DNA of 6,568 nucleotides from Chthoniobacter flavus (GTDB lineage Bacteria; Verrucomicrobiota; Verrucomicrobiia; Chthoniobacterales; DYNR01). Location: the NCBI GenBank assembly GCA_020720945.1, contig DYNR01000134.1, forward strand, positions 1 to 6,568, in the 5' to 3' direction. Below the pieces are notes generated by a model. It saw only the letters and a program-made list of their open reading frames with translations, ran no database searches and was not told where the DNA came from. The stretch's first letter is position 1. Each line of letters opens with the position of its first letter. The position numbers were made by a program, and so were the translations under genes. Below are positions 1-6,427 of this stretch, one piece after another.

Positions 1-920
1 CGGGCGTATAAAGCCGCGCTCAAAATGTCGCACTGCACCCCTTCTTCGATCGCGGCAGTGACGGTCCAGCGGCCTTCGCCAGAATCGGAAACCCTGCCGG
101 TAAAACCTTCCAAACCGGGATCCCCCGCCAACGCTTCCGCCGCTAAATCCAACAACCACGAACTGACAACGCTCCCGCGCCTCCACAACTCTGCCACATC
201 GGCCAAGTTGATGTCATAAACCAAATCGTGGTTCATCAAAGGTGCCGTTTCCGCATCCTTCTCGATTTTTTTGTTCGCTATATTTGCGTTCGCCAAAATA
301 TCGAAACCTTCGGCAAAGGCCGCCATCATCCCATACTCGATGCCGTTATGGACCATCTTTACGAAATGCCCCGCACCCGACGGCCCGCAATGCAAATAGC
401 CGTCCTCGGCAGTCCCGCCGAGCTTTTCTCTGCCGGGAGTCCTCGACGCGGTTCCTGCCCCAGGTGCCAACGCCCGAAAAATCGGATCCATCCGTTCGAC
501 CGCCTCTTTTTCTCCGCCGATCATCATGCAATACCCGCGCTCCAACCCCCAAACGCCTCCGCTTGTCCCTACATCCAAATAATGCAAACCCTTGGGCTTC
601 AAGCTCTCCGCCCTCCTGCGGTCGTCGCGGTAAAAGGAGTTCCCGCCATCAATGACCGTATCGCCAGACGCGAGATGCCCAGAAATTTCCTCGACCACCC
701 GATCCGTGATCGCCGCAGGAACCATGATCCAAACATTCCGCGGGGCTTCGAGCTTGGACACCAAATCACCGAGGGACGAAGACCCGATGGCTCCTTCCGC
801 CGCCATCTCTTCGACCGCCTTCGGGTTGGTATCATACACCACGCACTCATGGCCTTGCTTGATAATCCTGCGAACCATGTTCGCGCCCATTCTTCCGAGT
901 CCTACCATTCCTATTTTCAT
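1..920 (-). CDS. gnd: 6-phosphogluconate dehydrogenase, decarboxylating, probably NAD-type (3' end outside window)
   Basis: This cytoplasmic enzyme of the pentose phosphate pathway oxidises and decarboxylates 6-phosphogluconate to ribulose 5-phosphate. The visible 306 residues start at ATG 920-918. They include the Rossmann motif GLGRMGANM (7-15), GGNS (92-95), GTSGG (118-122) and the catalytic segment KMVHNGIEYG (188-197), whose Lys188 and Glu195 match the catalytic Lys/Glu pair of the family. SDSGEGRWT (278-286) follows. The second beta strand ends in YDTN with Asp30, where NADP enzymes carry an Arg that holds the 2'-phosphate, so NAD preference is likely. The size also suits the short (about 300-340 aa) form, so only some tens of residues should be missing. 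A strong AAGGAG lies just upstream. It begins 46 nt after the small membrane-protein gene with no terminator between, so co-transcription is plausible. The family call is firm; the cofactor is inference. Confidence 0.93.
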   Translation of the reverse strand, partial: MKIGMVGLGRMGANMVRRIIKQGHECVVYDTNPKAVEEMAAEGAIGSSSLGDLVSKLEAPRNVWIMVPAAITDRVVEEISGHLASGDTVIDGGNSFYRDDRRRAESLKPKGLHYLDVGTSGGVWGLERGYCMMIGGEKEAVERMDPIFRALAPGAGTASRTPGREKLGGTAEDGYLHCGPSGAGHFVKMVHNGIEYGMMAAFAEGFDILANANIANKKIEKDAETAPLMNHDLVYDINLADVAELWRRGSVVSSWLLDLAAEALAGDPGLEGFTGRVSDSGEGRWTVTAAIEEGVQCDILSAALYA

Positions 921-924
921 GATT

Positions 925-931
925 TCTCCTT
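925..931 (-). promoter_or_regulatory. Ribosome binding site of gnd
   Basis: On the minus strand AAGGAGA lies 4 nt before ATG 920-918. It is the best Shine-Dalgarno match in the window and fixes the gnd start. Its strength suggests gnd is translated independently and not by coupling to the gene before it. Confidence 0.75.
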
Positions 932-966
932 TTGTTGTGTTTGTGAAATTTTCCTTTTTCCCCGCA

Positions 967-1209
967 TTAAGAGCGGGGCACCGGCGTCGGTTCCGCTTTT
1001 TCAACAGGCTTGGCGGAAGGGAAAACCCGCCCGTGCTTCTTCACCGCTTTTTCTTTTGGCTCCCCGCCGTTTTCCTGCGCCACATACGGAATTTTGCCCC
1101 TGTGAAAACGGAAATGAAACGCGGGGTCGCTGTGCGCCTTGGGCCAAAACTCGTGCCCCAAAAACATCCCCACCACCAAGACTACGAAAAATAAAATCAG
1201 CGCTCTCAT
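967..1209 (-). CDS. Small single-span membrane protein coupled to the antiporter gene, function unknown
   Basis: I do not recognise this 80-residue protein. It opens with MRAL and one strongly hydrophobic segment (about residues 4-18, rich in Val, Leu, Phe), then a His- and Phe-bearing stretch (HEFWPKAHSDPAFHFRFHR, 19-37). The tail is charged and ends Pro-rich (PTPVPRS). Histidines fall at 19, 26, 32, 36 and 59. The hydrophobic start could be an uncleaved anchor; I see no convincing cleavage site. Its ATG overlaps the antiporter TGA as ATGA, and GGGAGAG lies just upstream, so translational coupling is likely. The frame stays open further upstream inside the antiporter gene, but the overlapping ATG with its Shine-Dalgarno is the better start. 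Its place suggests a partner or accessory of the antiporter, which is inference only. The alternative is a chance open frame, less likely given the clean membrane-anchor pattern. Confidence 0.7.
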   Translation of the reverse strand: MRALILFFVVLVVGMFLGHEFWPKAHSDPAFHFRFHRGKIPYVAQENGGEPKEKAVKKHGRVFPSAKPVEKAEPTPVPRS

Positions 1210-2516
1210 GTCGGCTCTCCCATTTGCGGTGCTGGTTTCTTGTGCGTCACTTGGTTGACCGTATAGCAGACCGCGCTCAAAAGCAATGCGATAGCGAGCC
1301 AAGTCACCTGGGACGGATCGGACCCGAGCACCGCCCAAAGGCAATACCCCGTCGTAATTGCGACCATCAACCCCGTCGCCCAATTCAACTTCTGGACCAG
1401 CCAAACCAAAGCCGCCGCGACATACACATAGGAAACCAGCGTCATCAATACGGCGATGGAAGAAATCACGCCAAACTCTTTTGCCGCCGTGGGCGAAACG
1501 GTCAAAAGCTGCGCCCCCGTCATCAAAAACCCTGTGATAATCAACCCTTTAACCGGGACATCGTGCGCATTGGAATCCGCAAAAATCTTCGGAAAAAGCC
1601 CATCGGCAGCCGCCGCTTTCGCGGTTTGTGCCGTCGCCAAAACCCAGCCACCCAACGAACCCAAACAACCCGCCGCCGCGCAGAGCGAAACGATGGCTCC
1701 CCCGAGCGGCCCCAAAGCCAACTGCGCACAATCCGCAAAAGGTGCCGCCGATTTTTGTAACTGCTCGTTGGGGATTGCACCCATGATCGCCGTGCAAGAA
1801 ATAACATAAGTAACCGCCGCCAACAACACCCCGCCGATCGTCGCGATCGGGACATTCTTCTTCGGGTTGTCCACCACCCCCGCAGCGACCGACGCCGTTT
1901 CCACCCCGATGAACGACCACAGCGTGACATTGAGAACCCCCTGGATCGCCCCGAAAGTATCGTGCCCGCTCACATTCCACGACCCCATGTAAGTCGTCAA
2001 ACTGAATTTGAACCACCCGACCACCGCCACACCGACGATCGCCACAAGCGCAAAAATCGTGGTCACGGACTGCACATTCGTCGTCAGTTTTGGCCCGATG
2101 ATATTGATGAAAGTGAAGAGCCAAATCACCCCCACGCAAGCGGCGGCGAGAACCATAGGCTCTTTGAGAATCGGGAAAAAAAAGCTCAGGTAGCCCACCC
2201 CGACAACGGCGAGCGCAACATTCCCGATCCATCCCGCAAGCCAGTAAAGCAAGTTGGTCTGGTAGCCCAAAAACGGCCCGAACGCCCGCCTCGTGTAAGC
2301 GTAAGCACCTCCCGGACTGTCGTCCACCGCAGACATTTTTGCGTAAACCATCGCCAGGCAAATCGCCCCGAGAATCGTCACCCCCCACCCGTAAATCGCG
2401 ATCCCTCCCGTCGCCGCCAAATTTGCGGGCAGCATAAAAACTCCCGACCCCATAATGTTTCCCGCGACCATCAGTGTCGCCGGAACCACCCCAACTTTAC
2501 GATTGCTGTTGCTCAT
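1206..2516 (-). CDS. adiC: Arginine/agmatine antiporter, AdiC type (APC superfamily)
   Basis: This inner-membrane exchanger brings in arginine and exports agmatine, removing the product of the neighbouring decarboxylase. At 436 residues it is close to Escherichia coli AdiC (445), with the usual pattern of 12 hydrophobic segments. Compared with the AdiC sequence as I remember it, identity is high throughout. Examples are GNIMGSGVFMLPANLA (19-34), GPFLGYQTN (80-88), the NVTLWSFIGVE stretch (196-206) and GCLGSLGGW (283-291). Substrate-site residues known in AdiC are present: Asn20/Ile21/Ser24 (AdiC 22/23/26), Tyr91 (93), Asn99 (101), Trp200 (202), gating Glu206 (208) and Trp291 (293). Two contact positions differ: Gly95 for Cys97 and Ala355 for Ser357. 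The gene starts 7 nt after the decarboxylase stop with only a weak GAAGTGA-like ribosome site, suggesting coupled translation. A lysine or ornithine exchanger (CadB, PotE) fits less well. Confidence 0.94.
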   Translation of the reverse strand: MSNSNRKVGVVPATLMVAGNIMGSGVFMLPANLAATGGIAIYGWGVTILGAICLAMVYAKMSAVDDSPGGAYAYTRRAFGPFLGYQTNLLYWLAGWIGNVALAVVGVGYLSFFFPILKEPMVLAAACVGVIWLFTFINIIGPKLTTNVQSVTTIFALVAIVGVAVVGWFKFSLTTYMGSWNVSGHDTFGAIQGVLNVTLWSFIGVETASVAAGVVDNPKKNVPIATIGGVLLAAVTYVISCTAIMGAIPNEQLQKSAAPFADCAQLALGPLGGAIVSLCAAAGCLGSLGGWVLATAQTAKAAAADGLFPKIFADSNAHDVPVKGLIITGFLMTGAQLLTVSPTAAKEFGVISSIAVLMTLVSYVYVAAALVWLVQKLNWATGLMVAITTGYCLWAVLGSDPSQVTWLAIALLLSAVCYTVNQVTHKKPAPQMGEPT

Positions 2517-2523
2517 ATTTTTT

Positions 2524-4827
2524 TCACTTCAAACACCAAAAATGGAACTTGCCACCCTCGACGACCGCGCCTTCCACGATCTTTTCAAAACCGGGGAAAA
2601 GCCTCCCCCACTCCTCCATGGTCCGCAAGTAACGGAGCCACGGCCCATCCGCAGAACCCACATTCTCTCCGGGCATCAAAATCGGAATGCCGGGCGGATA
2701 CGGGATCGCTCCGACCCCGATCGTTTTTCCGGGCATCGCCTCCAGCGGCAAAAGTTCGACTTCCCCTGCCATCAGTTTCGCATTGGCTTGGCGGGGCGGC
2801 ATCACCGGTTCGGGCAATGTCCCAAATGCCTCTGCCTGAGCGCGATCCATCGCTCCCGCTTTCATCTGCGCAAACATTTCGTCGCACAAATCGCGCAACC
2901 CCATGCTCCCGTATCGCGCCGGCGCCGCCGCGACCAAATCGGGCAACGCTTCGGACAACGCCTGGTTGCAGCCGTAAGCATCCTTGAAATTCAGCAGCGT
3001 GTTGATCAGCGTCCCCCATTTCCCTTTCGTTATCCCAACGGAAAACAAACACAAAACCATGAAGTCTGTCGTCCGCGACGGGACGATCCCGTGACGGTAT
3101 AAATAGCTGCTCAAAACGGCGGCGGGCACCCCCTTTTCCTCCAAGCTGCCATCCTCTCCCATCCCTGGGCAAACAATCCCCGCCTTGATCGGATCGAGCA
3201 TGCACCAACCATCGGGAATCCCATCGAAGCCGTGCCACTTCTCTCCTGGATGCAGCACCCAACACGCGGGGTCTTTGGCCAAAAGCTCGGCGGGGGCATC
3301 GGCAAACGGAACCTTTTCTCCCGTCGAAGGATCGCGCACTTCGGGCGCGTTCCACGGTTGAAAAAACCACTCCCCTTCCCTCGCAAATTCCCGGTGCGCC
3401 CGCGCCAACGCCTGGCGGAAATCTACCGCTTCGTCGATCACCTCTTGCGTCAACGCTTTCCCATGTCCCCGGTCCATCATCGCCGCCCCGATTTCGTTGG
3501 ACGCGATGATTGCGTAAAGCGGAGAAGTGCTCGCCTGCGCCATATACGCCTCGTTGAAACGACTGTGAACGATGTTTCTCCTCCCGTTGCGGAGATGGAT
3601 GTAAGAGGACTGCGACAACGCCGCCAACAGCTTGTGCGTGGAGTGCGTCGCAAAAACCGTCGCGGCATCCGCGGGGTAATCCGCCGGGTTCCCGCGCATG
3701 GCATGCCGCCCCCGATACATCGGGTTGAATCGCGCATAAGCATACCACGCCTCGTCGAAATGGATGGTGTCAACGCTCTGCTCCAACGCGGCTTGCACCG
3801 CCTCGGCATCGTAGCACATCCCGTCGTAAGTGCAGTTGGTCACCACGGAATAAACCGCCCGTTCCGACTTGGCGGCACTTTTGAGAGGATGCCCCGCAAT
3901 TTTTTTCGCGATAGATTCGGGGGAAAATTCGGAGGGCGGAATCGGCCCGATAATCCCATAGCGGTTCCGCGTCGGAAGGAAAAAAACGGGGATTCCCCCG
4001 CTGATGACTAGCCCCTGCTCGATGGACTTGTGGCAGTTGCGGTCGCACAACGCAAAATCGCCGTCCCCGATCACCGCCGATAAAATCGTGCGGTTGGCAC
4101 CAGAAGTCCCGTTGAGCACCGAATAGCTGACCTGCGCCCCAAACACCCGCGCCGCATATTTTTCCGCTTCCCCGATCGCCCCTTCGTGATCCAGCAACGA
4201 ACCCAACGGCGTGCGCTCGATCCCCGTATCCGTCCGAAAAAGATTCTCCCCAAAATAATCGAAAAACACGCGCCCTTCGGGGGTTTTGGTAAAAGCGACC
4301 CCGCCTTGGTGCCCCGGAGCCGCCCACGAGTGCTCCCTCGTCGCCGTATATTCCAGCAACGCTTTCGTGAACGGAGGCAACAGGTTATCCAAATACCTCC
4401 CCATCGCCGCCAACGCCCGCCCCGCCACAAACGGCGCGGTGTCCTCCAACATCCAAACAAACTCGTTGGCCAACCGCATCACCTTCACCCCCGGCGTATG
4501 GCTGCGCGCCCGGTCCGCCATCAAAAAAACAGGGACATCAAACCGCCTCTCCCGGATGGTCTCCAGCAACGCCTCCGCCGCCTCGTGCGTCGAGTCATCG
4601 TCCGCCCCGATCGTCCAATCCACGAAAACGCAACCGACCGAAGAATCGGACAACACGACCGCCTCCCCGTCCTCGATCGTCGTCGCCTCGACCACGACGA
4701 ACCCCCTGTCGCGAAACTCCCGCGCCAAGTCCGCCACCGCCCTGCCGCCCGCCGTCGCGGGGTCTGCCAACTTGTCGTCAACGATCAGCACACGGTGCTG
4801 GATAAGAGTATTTGTCCTTCGGATCAT
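2524..4827 (-). CDS. adiA: Biodegradative arginine decarboxylase, PLP-dependent, AdiA type
   Basis: This cytoplasmic enzyme converts arginine to agmatine and CO2, consuming a proton. Its 767 residues compare with about 755 in E. coli AdiA. Residues 1 to about 140 form the response-regulator-like wing domain (VLIVDD, 13-18). The PLP fold follows, with the phosphate-binding NGTSGANR (239-246), His266 in the DRNCHKS segment, Asp358 in HFDEAWYAYARFNP (356-369), and Schiff-base Lys399 in FATHSTHKLL (392-401). The C-terminal part carries HPGEKWHGF (526-534), LDPIK (544-548), CPGMGEDG (553-560), KGKWGTL (601-607) and IPYPPGIP (708-715). HFDEAWYAYARFNP and THSTHK are the arginine-type forms; the lysine enzymes CadA/LdcC have HFDSAW and TQSTHK, so arginine is the likely substrate. 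All catalytic residues are intact, with no frameshift. ATG 4827 has GGGAG upstream and lies 13 nt after the porin stop. Confidence 0.96.
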   Translation of the reverse strand: MIRRTNTLIQHRVLIVDDKLADPATAGGRAVADLAREFRDRGFVVVEATTIEDGEAVVLSDSSVGCVFVDWTIGADDDSTHEAAEALLETIRERRFDVPVFLMADRARSHTPGVKVMRLANEFVWMLEDTAPFVAGRALAAMGRYLDNLLPPFTKALLEYTATREHSWAAPGHQGGVAFTKTPEGRVFFDYFGENLFRTDTGIERTPLGSLLDHEGAIGEAEKYAARVFGAQVSYSVLNGTSGANRTILSAVIGDGDFALCDRNCHKSIEQGLVISGGIPVFFLPTRNRYGIIGPIPPSEFSPESIAKKIAGHPLKSAAKSERAVYSVVTNCTYDGMCYDAEAVQAALEQSVDTIHFDEAWYAYARFNPMYRGRHAMRGNPADYPADAATVFATHSTHKLLAALSQSSYIHLRNGRRNIVHSRFNEAYMAQASTSPLYAIIASNEIGAAMMDRGHGKALTQEVIDEAVDFRQALARAHREFAREGEWFFQPWNAPEVRDPSTGEKVPFADAPAELLAKDPACWVLHPGEKWHGFDGIPDGWCMLDPIKAGIVCPGMGEDGSLEEKGVPAAVLSSYLYRHGIVPSRTTDFMVLCLFSVGITKGKWGTLINTLLNFKDAYGCNQALSEALPDLVAAAPARYGSMGLRDLCDEMFAQMKAGAMDRAQAEAFGTLPEPVMPPRQANAKLMAGEVELLPLEAMPGKTIGVGAIPYPPGIPILMPGENVGSADGPWLRYLRTMEEWGRLFPGFEKIVEGAVVEGGKFHFWCLK

Positions 4828-4834
4828 ATCGGTT

Positions 4835-4839
4835 CTCCC
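4835..4839 (-). promoter_or_regulatory. Ribosome binding site of adiA
   Basis: On the minus strand GGGAG sits 7 nt before ATG 4827-4825 in the 13-nt gap after the porin stop. It supports this start and points to independent initiation on a shared transcript. Confidence 0.65.
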
Positions 4840-4840
4840 G

Positions 4841-6163
4841 TTAAAAATTGCAGCCTACCTGAACGCCTAAAACCAGCGCGTTTTGCGTAGTCCCCACCCC
4901 GTTGGGCTGGATGATGTATTGGATGTCTGGTTGCACAAACACATTGGGCGTCAGATTGATAACATAGCTGAAGTCGAGCGCGGTTTCTGCCGTCGGCCTC
5001 GGTTGCCCCGCCAACTCCTGCGCGTCCGCATAACTCGAACTAAACCCGCCGGTCATCCATGTGCACAAAAACTGGTCCTGCGTCCGCCCCGGCAACAAGC
5101 CTTGGAAAATCGTGCCGCCAAACCCCATCACGGGCATTTGCGCCACCTGGTATTGCGGCGAATAAGTCGCGCCCCCCCACACGGAAAAATTGATGTCGGG
5201 ATTCTTCTCGGAACGCCACACCATCTGCTGCGCCATCCAATACATCCCGTAAGTGTATTGCTGGTAGCCGCCCATGAACCCCTCGTAAGCGTAGTTGGAA
5301 AAATAGCCGCCAACTTTGTAAATACCTGGCAATCCGGGAGATGCAGCGACAACATTTTTCCCCGCCCCTTTTCCGGAAACCTCCGCCGCCCGTTTCCCAA
5401 ACGCCGGCTCCCAGTCAAACTCCCCAAAAGCCAACACCCCGTCCTGCCCGCGAAAAGAAAAATTCAACCCGTGGTTTGCGACGACTCCCGTCTGCGAGGT
5501 CGCCTGGAAAACCCCCGCCTTCGCAATCGTCTCCTCCGTCGGACGCACCTTCGCCGCCGCGCCCCATGTCGCGTTCGGGGAACTCGTGAACTTGGAATTC
5601 AAAAACAAGCTCGTCGGGTTCCCGTCAATCCCCCCCTGCACCTGCATCCCAAACGCCGGCATCGACGCAAACCAGTCGGAGGAAGTCATCCTCCCCAACC
5701 GGAACTCCACCTTGTCATCGAGCAACTTCTGCGCGTAGTAAAGCTGGTAAAGCAACACCGTCGGAGTGACATAGGACTGCGAAACATTGAATGTGTTGGG
5801 GATGCTTTGCGAAAGGTTTGTCCCCGTGTTCTCCGAACCGGAAATGCGAAACGAAGCACCCCGCCAGCCAACGAGTTTTTCCATGTCCAAGGTCACCCCA
5901 AAAAGCATTTCCTGCGAATACGCCACCGCCTGCGTCTGCCCGCCAATCGGGTTGCCCTGAAAAATCCCGCAGTAATTGACGAACGGCAAAACGCCGTAGC
6001 TCCCGGCTTTTTGAATTTCGCTTTCGAGCCAATTCGGCAAGCCGGCAAACGAATACTTTTCGTGGTCGGAATTTGCGGCGGCGAGGGCGGGAAACGACGA
6101 TAAAAGAACAGCCAAAAAAGCCGTGGAAATCGCCGCCTTGCAGAATGCGAAGGGGAAGTGCAT
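4841..6163 (-). CDS. Outer-membrane porin, OprB family (AaxA-like), probably for arginine uptake
   Basis: This 440-residue protein has a signal peptide: a hydrophobic segment at about 10-24, then FPALA with likely cleavage after Ala28. The mature part looks like a beta barrel, with alternating aromatic and small residues, many Gly and Tyr, and a C-terminal Phe. OprB-family traits are LPNWLESE near the start (42-49), FGVTLDMEKLVGWRGASF (88-105), FRLGRM (154-159), a TAETALDFSYVINLTPNVFVQPDIQYI stretch (391-417), and NALVLGVQV near the end (428-436). OprB itself is a sugar porin. In Chlamydia, AaxA of the same family serves arginine entry in the AaxABC system. Here the decarboxylase gene begins 13 nt downstream, so arginine or agmatine passage is the best inference. 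Family placement is good; the substrate rests on context. ATG 6163 is the only standard start codon available, but it lacks a Shine-Dalgarno (see findings). Confidence 0.88.
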   Translation of the reverse strand: MHFPFAFCKAAISTAFLAVLLSSFPALAAANSDHEKYSFAGLPNWLESEIQKAGSYGVLPFVNYCGIFQGNPIGGQTQAVAYSQEMLFGVTLDMEKLVGWRGASFRISGSENTGTNLSQSIPNTFNVSQSYVTPTVLLYQLYYAQKLLDDKVEFRLGRMTSSDWFASMPAFGMQVQGGIDGNPTSLFLNSKFTSSPNATWGAAAKVRPTEETIAKAGVFQATSQTGVVANHGLNFSFRGQDGVLAFGEFDWEPAFGKRAAEVSGKGAGKNVVAASPGLPGIYKVGGYFSNYAYEGFMGGYQQYTYGMYWMAQQMVWRSEKNPDINFSVWGGATYSPQYQVAQMPVMGFGGTIFQGLLPGRTQDQFLCTWMTGGFSSSYADAQELAGQPRPTAETALDFSYVINLTPNVFVQPDIQYIIQPNGVGTTQNALVLGVQVGCNF

Positions 6164-6191
6164 GAGAGATTTTAGTTTGCGGAAAACACTT

Positions 6192-6221
6192 GATATAGAG
6201 AAAGCACTCCCCCCGCAAGAA
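6192..6221 (-). promoter_or_regulatory. Possible sigma70-type promoter for the porin operon
   Basis: On the minus strand TTCTTG (6221-6216) and TATATC (6197-6192) are separated by 18 nt. This would place the transcription start roughly 20-25 nt before the porin ATG. The match is modest and the spacer G-rich. It is the best pair I found in the leader, but it is only tentative. Confidence 0.25.
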
Positions 6222-6345
6222 ACAATTCCGACATTTTCCAGCGCTAGTATCCAGTCAACCCAAATCCTCGCGTAGTTTTAAAACGGAGGTGTCCCCAGTC
6301 TTCCCCCGTTCTCGAAATTCGCTTCCGCTCCCCCCCCTTCCCTCC

Positions 6346-6364
6346 GACGGGCAAGATGCCCGCC
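6346..6364. repeat. Short hairpin, REP-like intergenic palindrome
   Basis: CGGGCA and TGCCCG form a perfect 6-bp stem around a 3-base loop. On the minus strand a G-U and a G-C pair extend it to 8 bp. CGGAGGG lies on both sides on the minus strand as a direct repeat. No T run follows on either strand, so it is not a standard intrinsic terminator. It resembles a dispersed intergenic repeat, but only one copy is in the window. Confidence 0.45.
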
Positions 6365-6380
6365 CTCCGTCCTTCCCCCA

Positions 6381-6408
6381 TTCTGCAATCTGCCTTCTAC
6401 CTTCTGCA
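6381..6408. repeat. Four degenerate 7-base repeats (TTCTGCC-like)
   Basis: Four consecutive plus-strand heptads read TTCTGCA, ATCTGCC, TTCTACC and TTCTGCA, each differing from TTCTGCC by one or two bases. TTCTGCAAT occurs at 6381-6389 and again at 6402-6410, exactly three units apart. The array resembles short tandem heptanucleotide repeats known from intergenic DNA of some bacteria. No function can be assigned from sequence. Confidence 0.5.
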
Positions 6409-6427
6409 ATTCCCCTCCCCCACTTTT

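Larger units (their letters stand above)
6164..6427 (-). other. Leader region of the operon
   Basis: These 264 bases lie between the upstream gene and the porin. On the minus strand they are purine-rich with long G runs. In transcription order they hold a heptad-like repeat, a small hairpin, an A/T palindrome and a weak promoter-like pair, but no convincing gene. No stem followed by a T run is visible, so I cannot say where the upstream transcript ends. Confidence 0.6.

Noticed and set aside
921..966. A terminator between the small membrane-protein gene and gnd
   Set aside because: Only a tiny GAAAATTTC palindrome is present. There is no GC-rich stem followed by a T run.
967..1404. A longer 145-residue version of the small membrane protein
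   Set aside because: The extra N-terminal part overlaps adiC by about 200 bases and is hydrophilic shadow sequence. The ATGA start with its ribosome site and immediate membrane segment fits better.
228..1760. A 510-codon open frame on the plus strand
   Set aside because: It runs antisense through gnd, the small membrane-protein gene and adiC. The product is full of Arg, Pro and His with no recognisable motif, as expected for the complement of G-rich coding DNA.
1962..2987. A 341-codon plus-strand open frame spanning the adiC-adiA junction
   Set aside because: It is antisense to two clearly recognised genes and has an implausible composition.
2524..4827. A lysine or ornithine decarboxylase instead of an arginine decarboxylase
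   Set aside because: HFDEAWYAYARFNP and THSTHK follow AdiA and not CadA/LdcC, and the adjacent antiporter is AdiC-like.
4883..6103. A 406-codon plus-strand open frame opposite the porin
   Set aside because: It mirrors the porin gene, is Arg/Pro/His-rich and has no family signature, while the minus-strand frame has a signal peptide and OprB motifs.
6230..6258. A promoter using TTGACT (minus strand, 6258-6253)
   Set aside because: The -35 match is good, but no acceptable -10 sequence lies 16-18 nt downstream.
6381..6410. A CRISPR or phage attachment site
   Set aside because: The repeats are 7-mers in direct tandem without spacers, and there is no cas gene, integrase or tRNA nearby.
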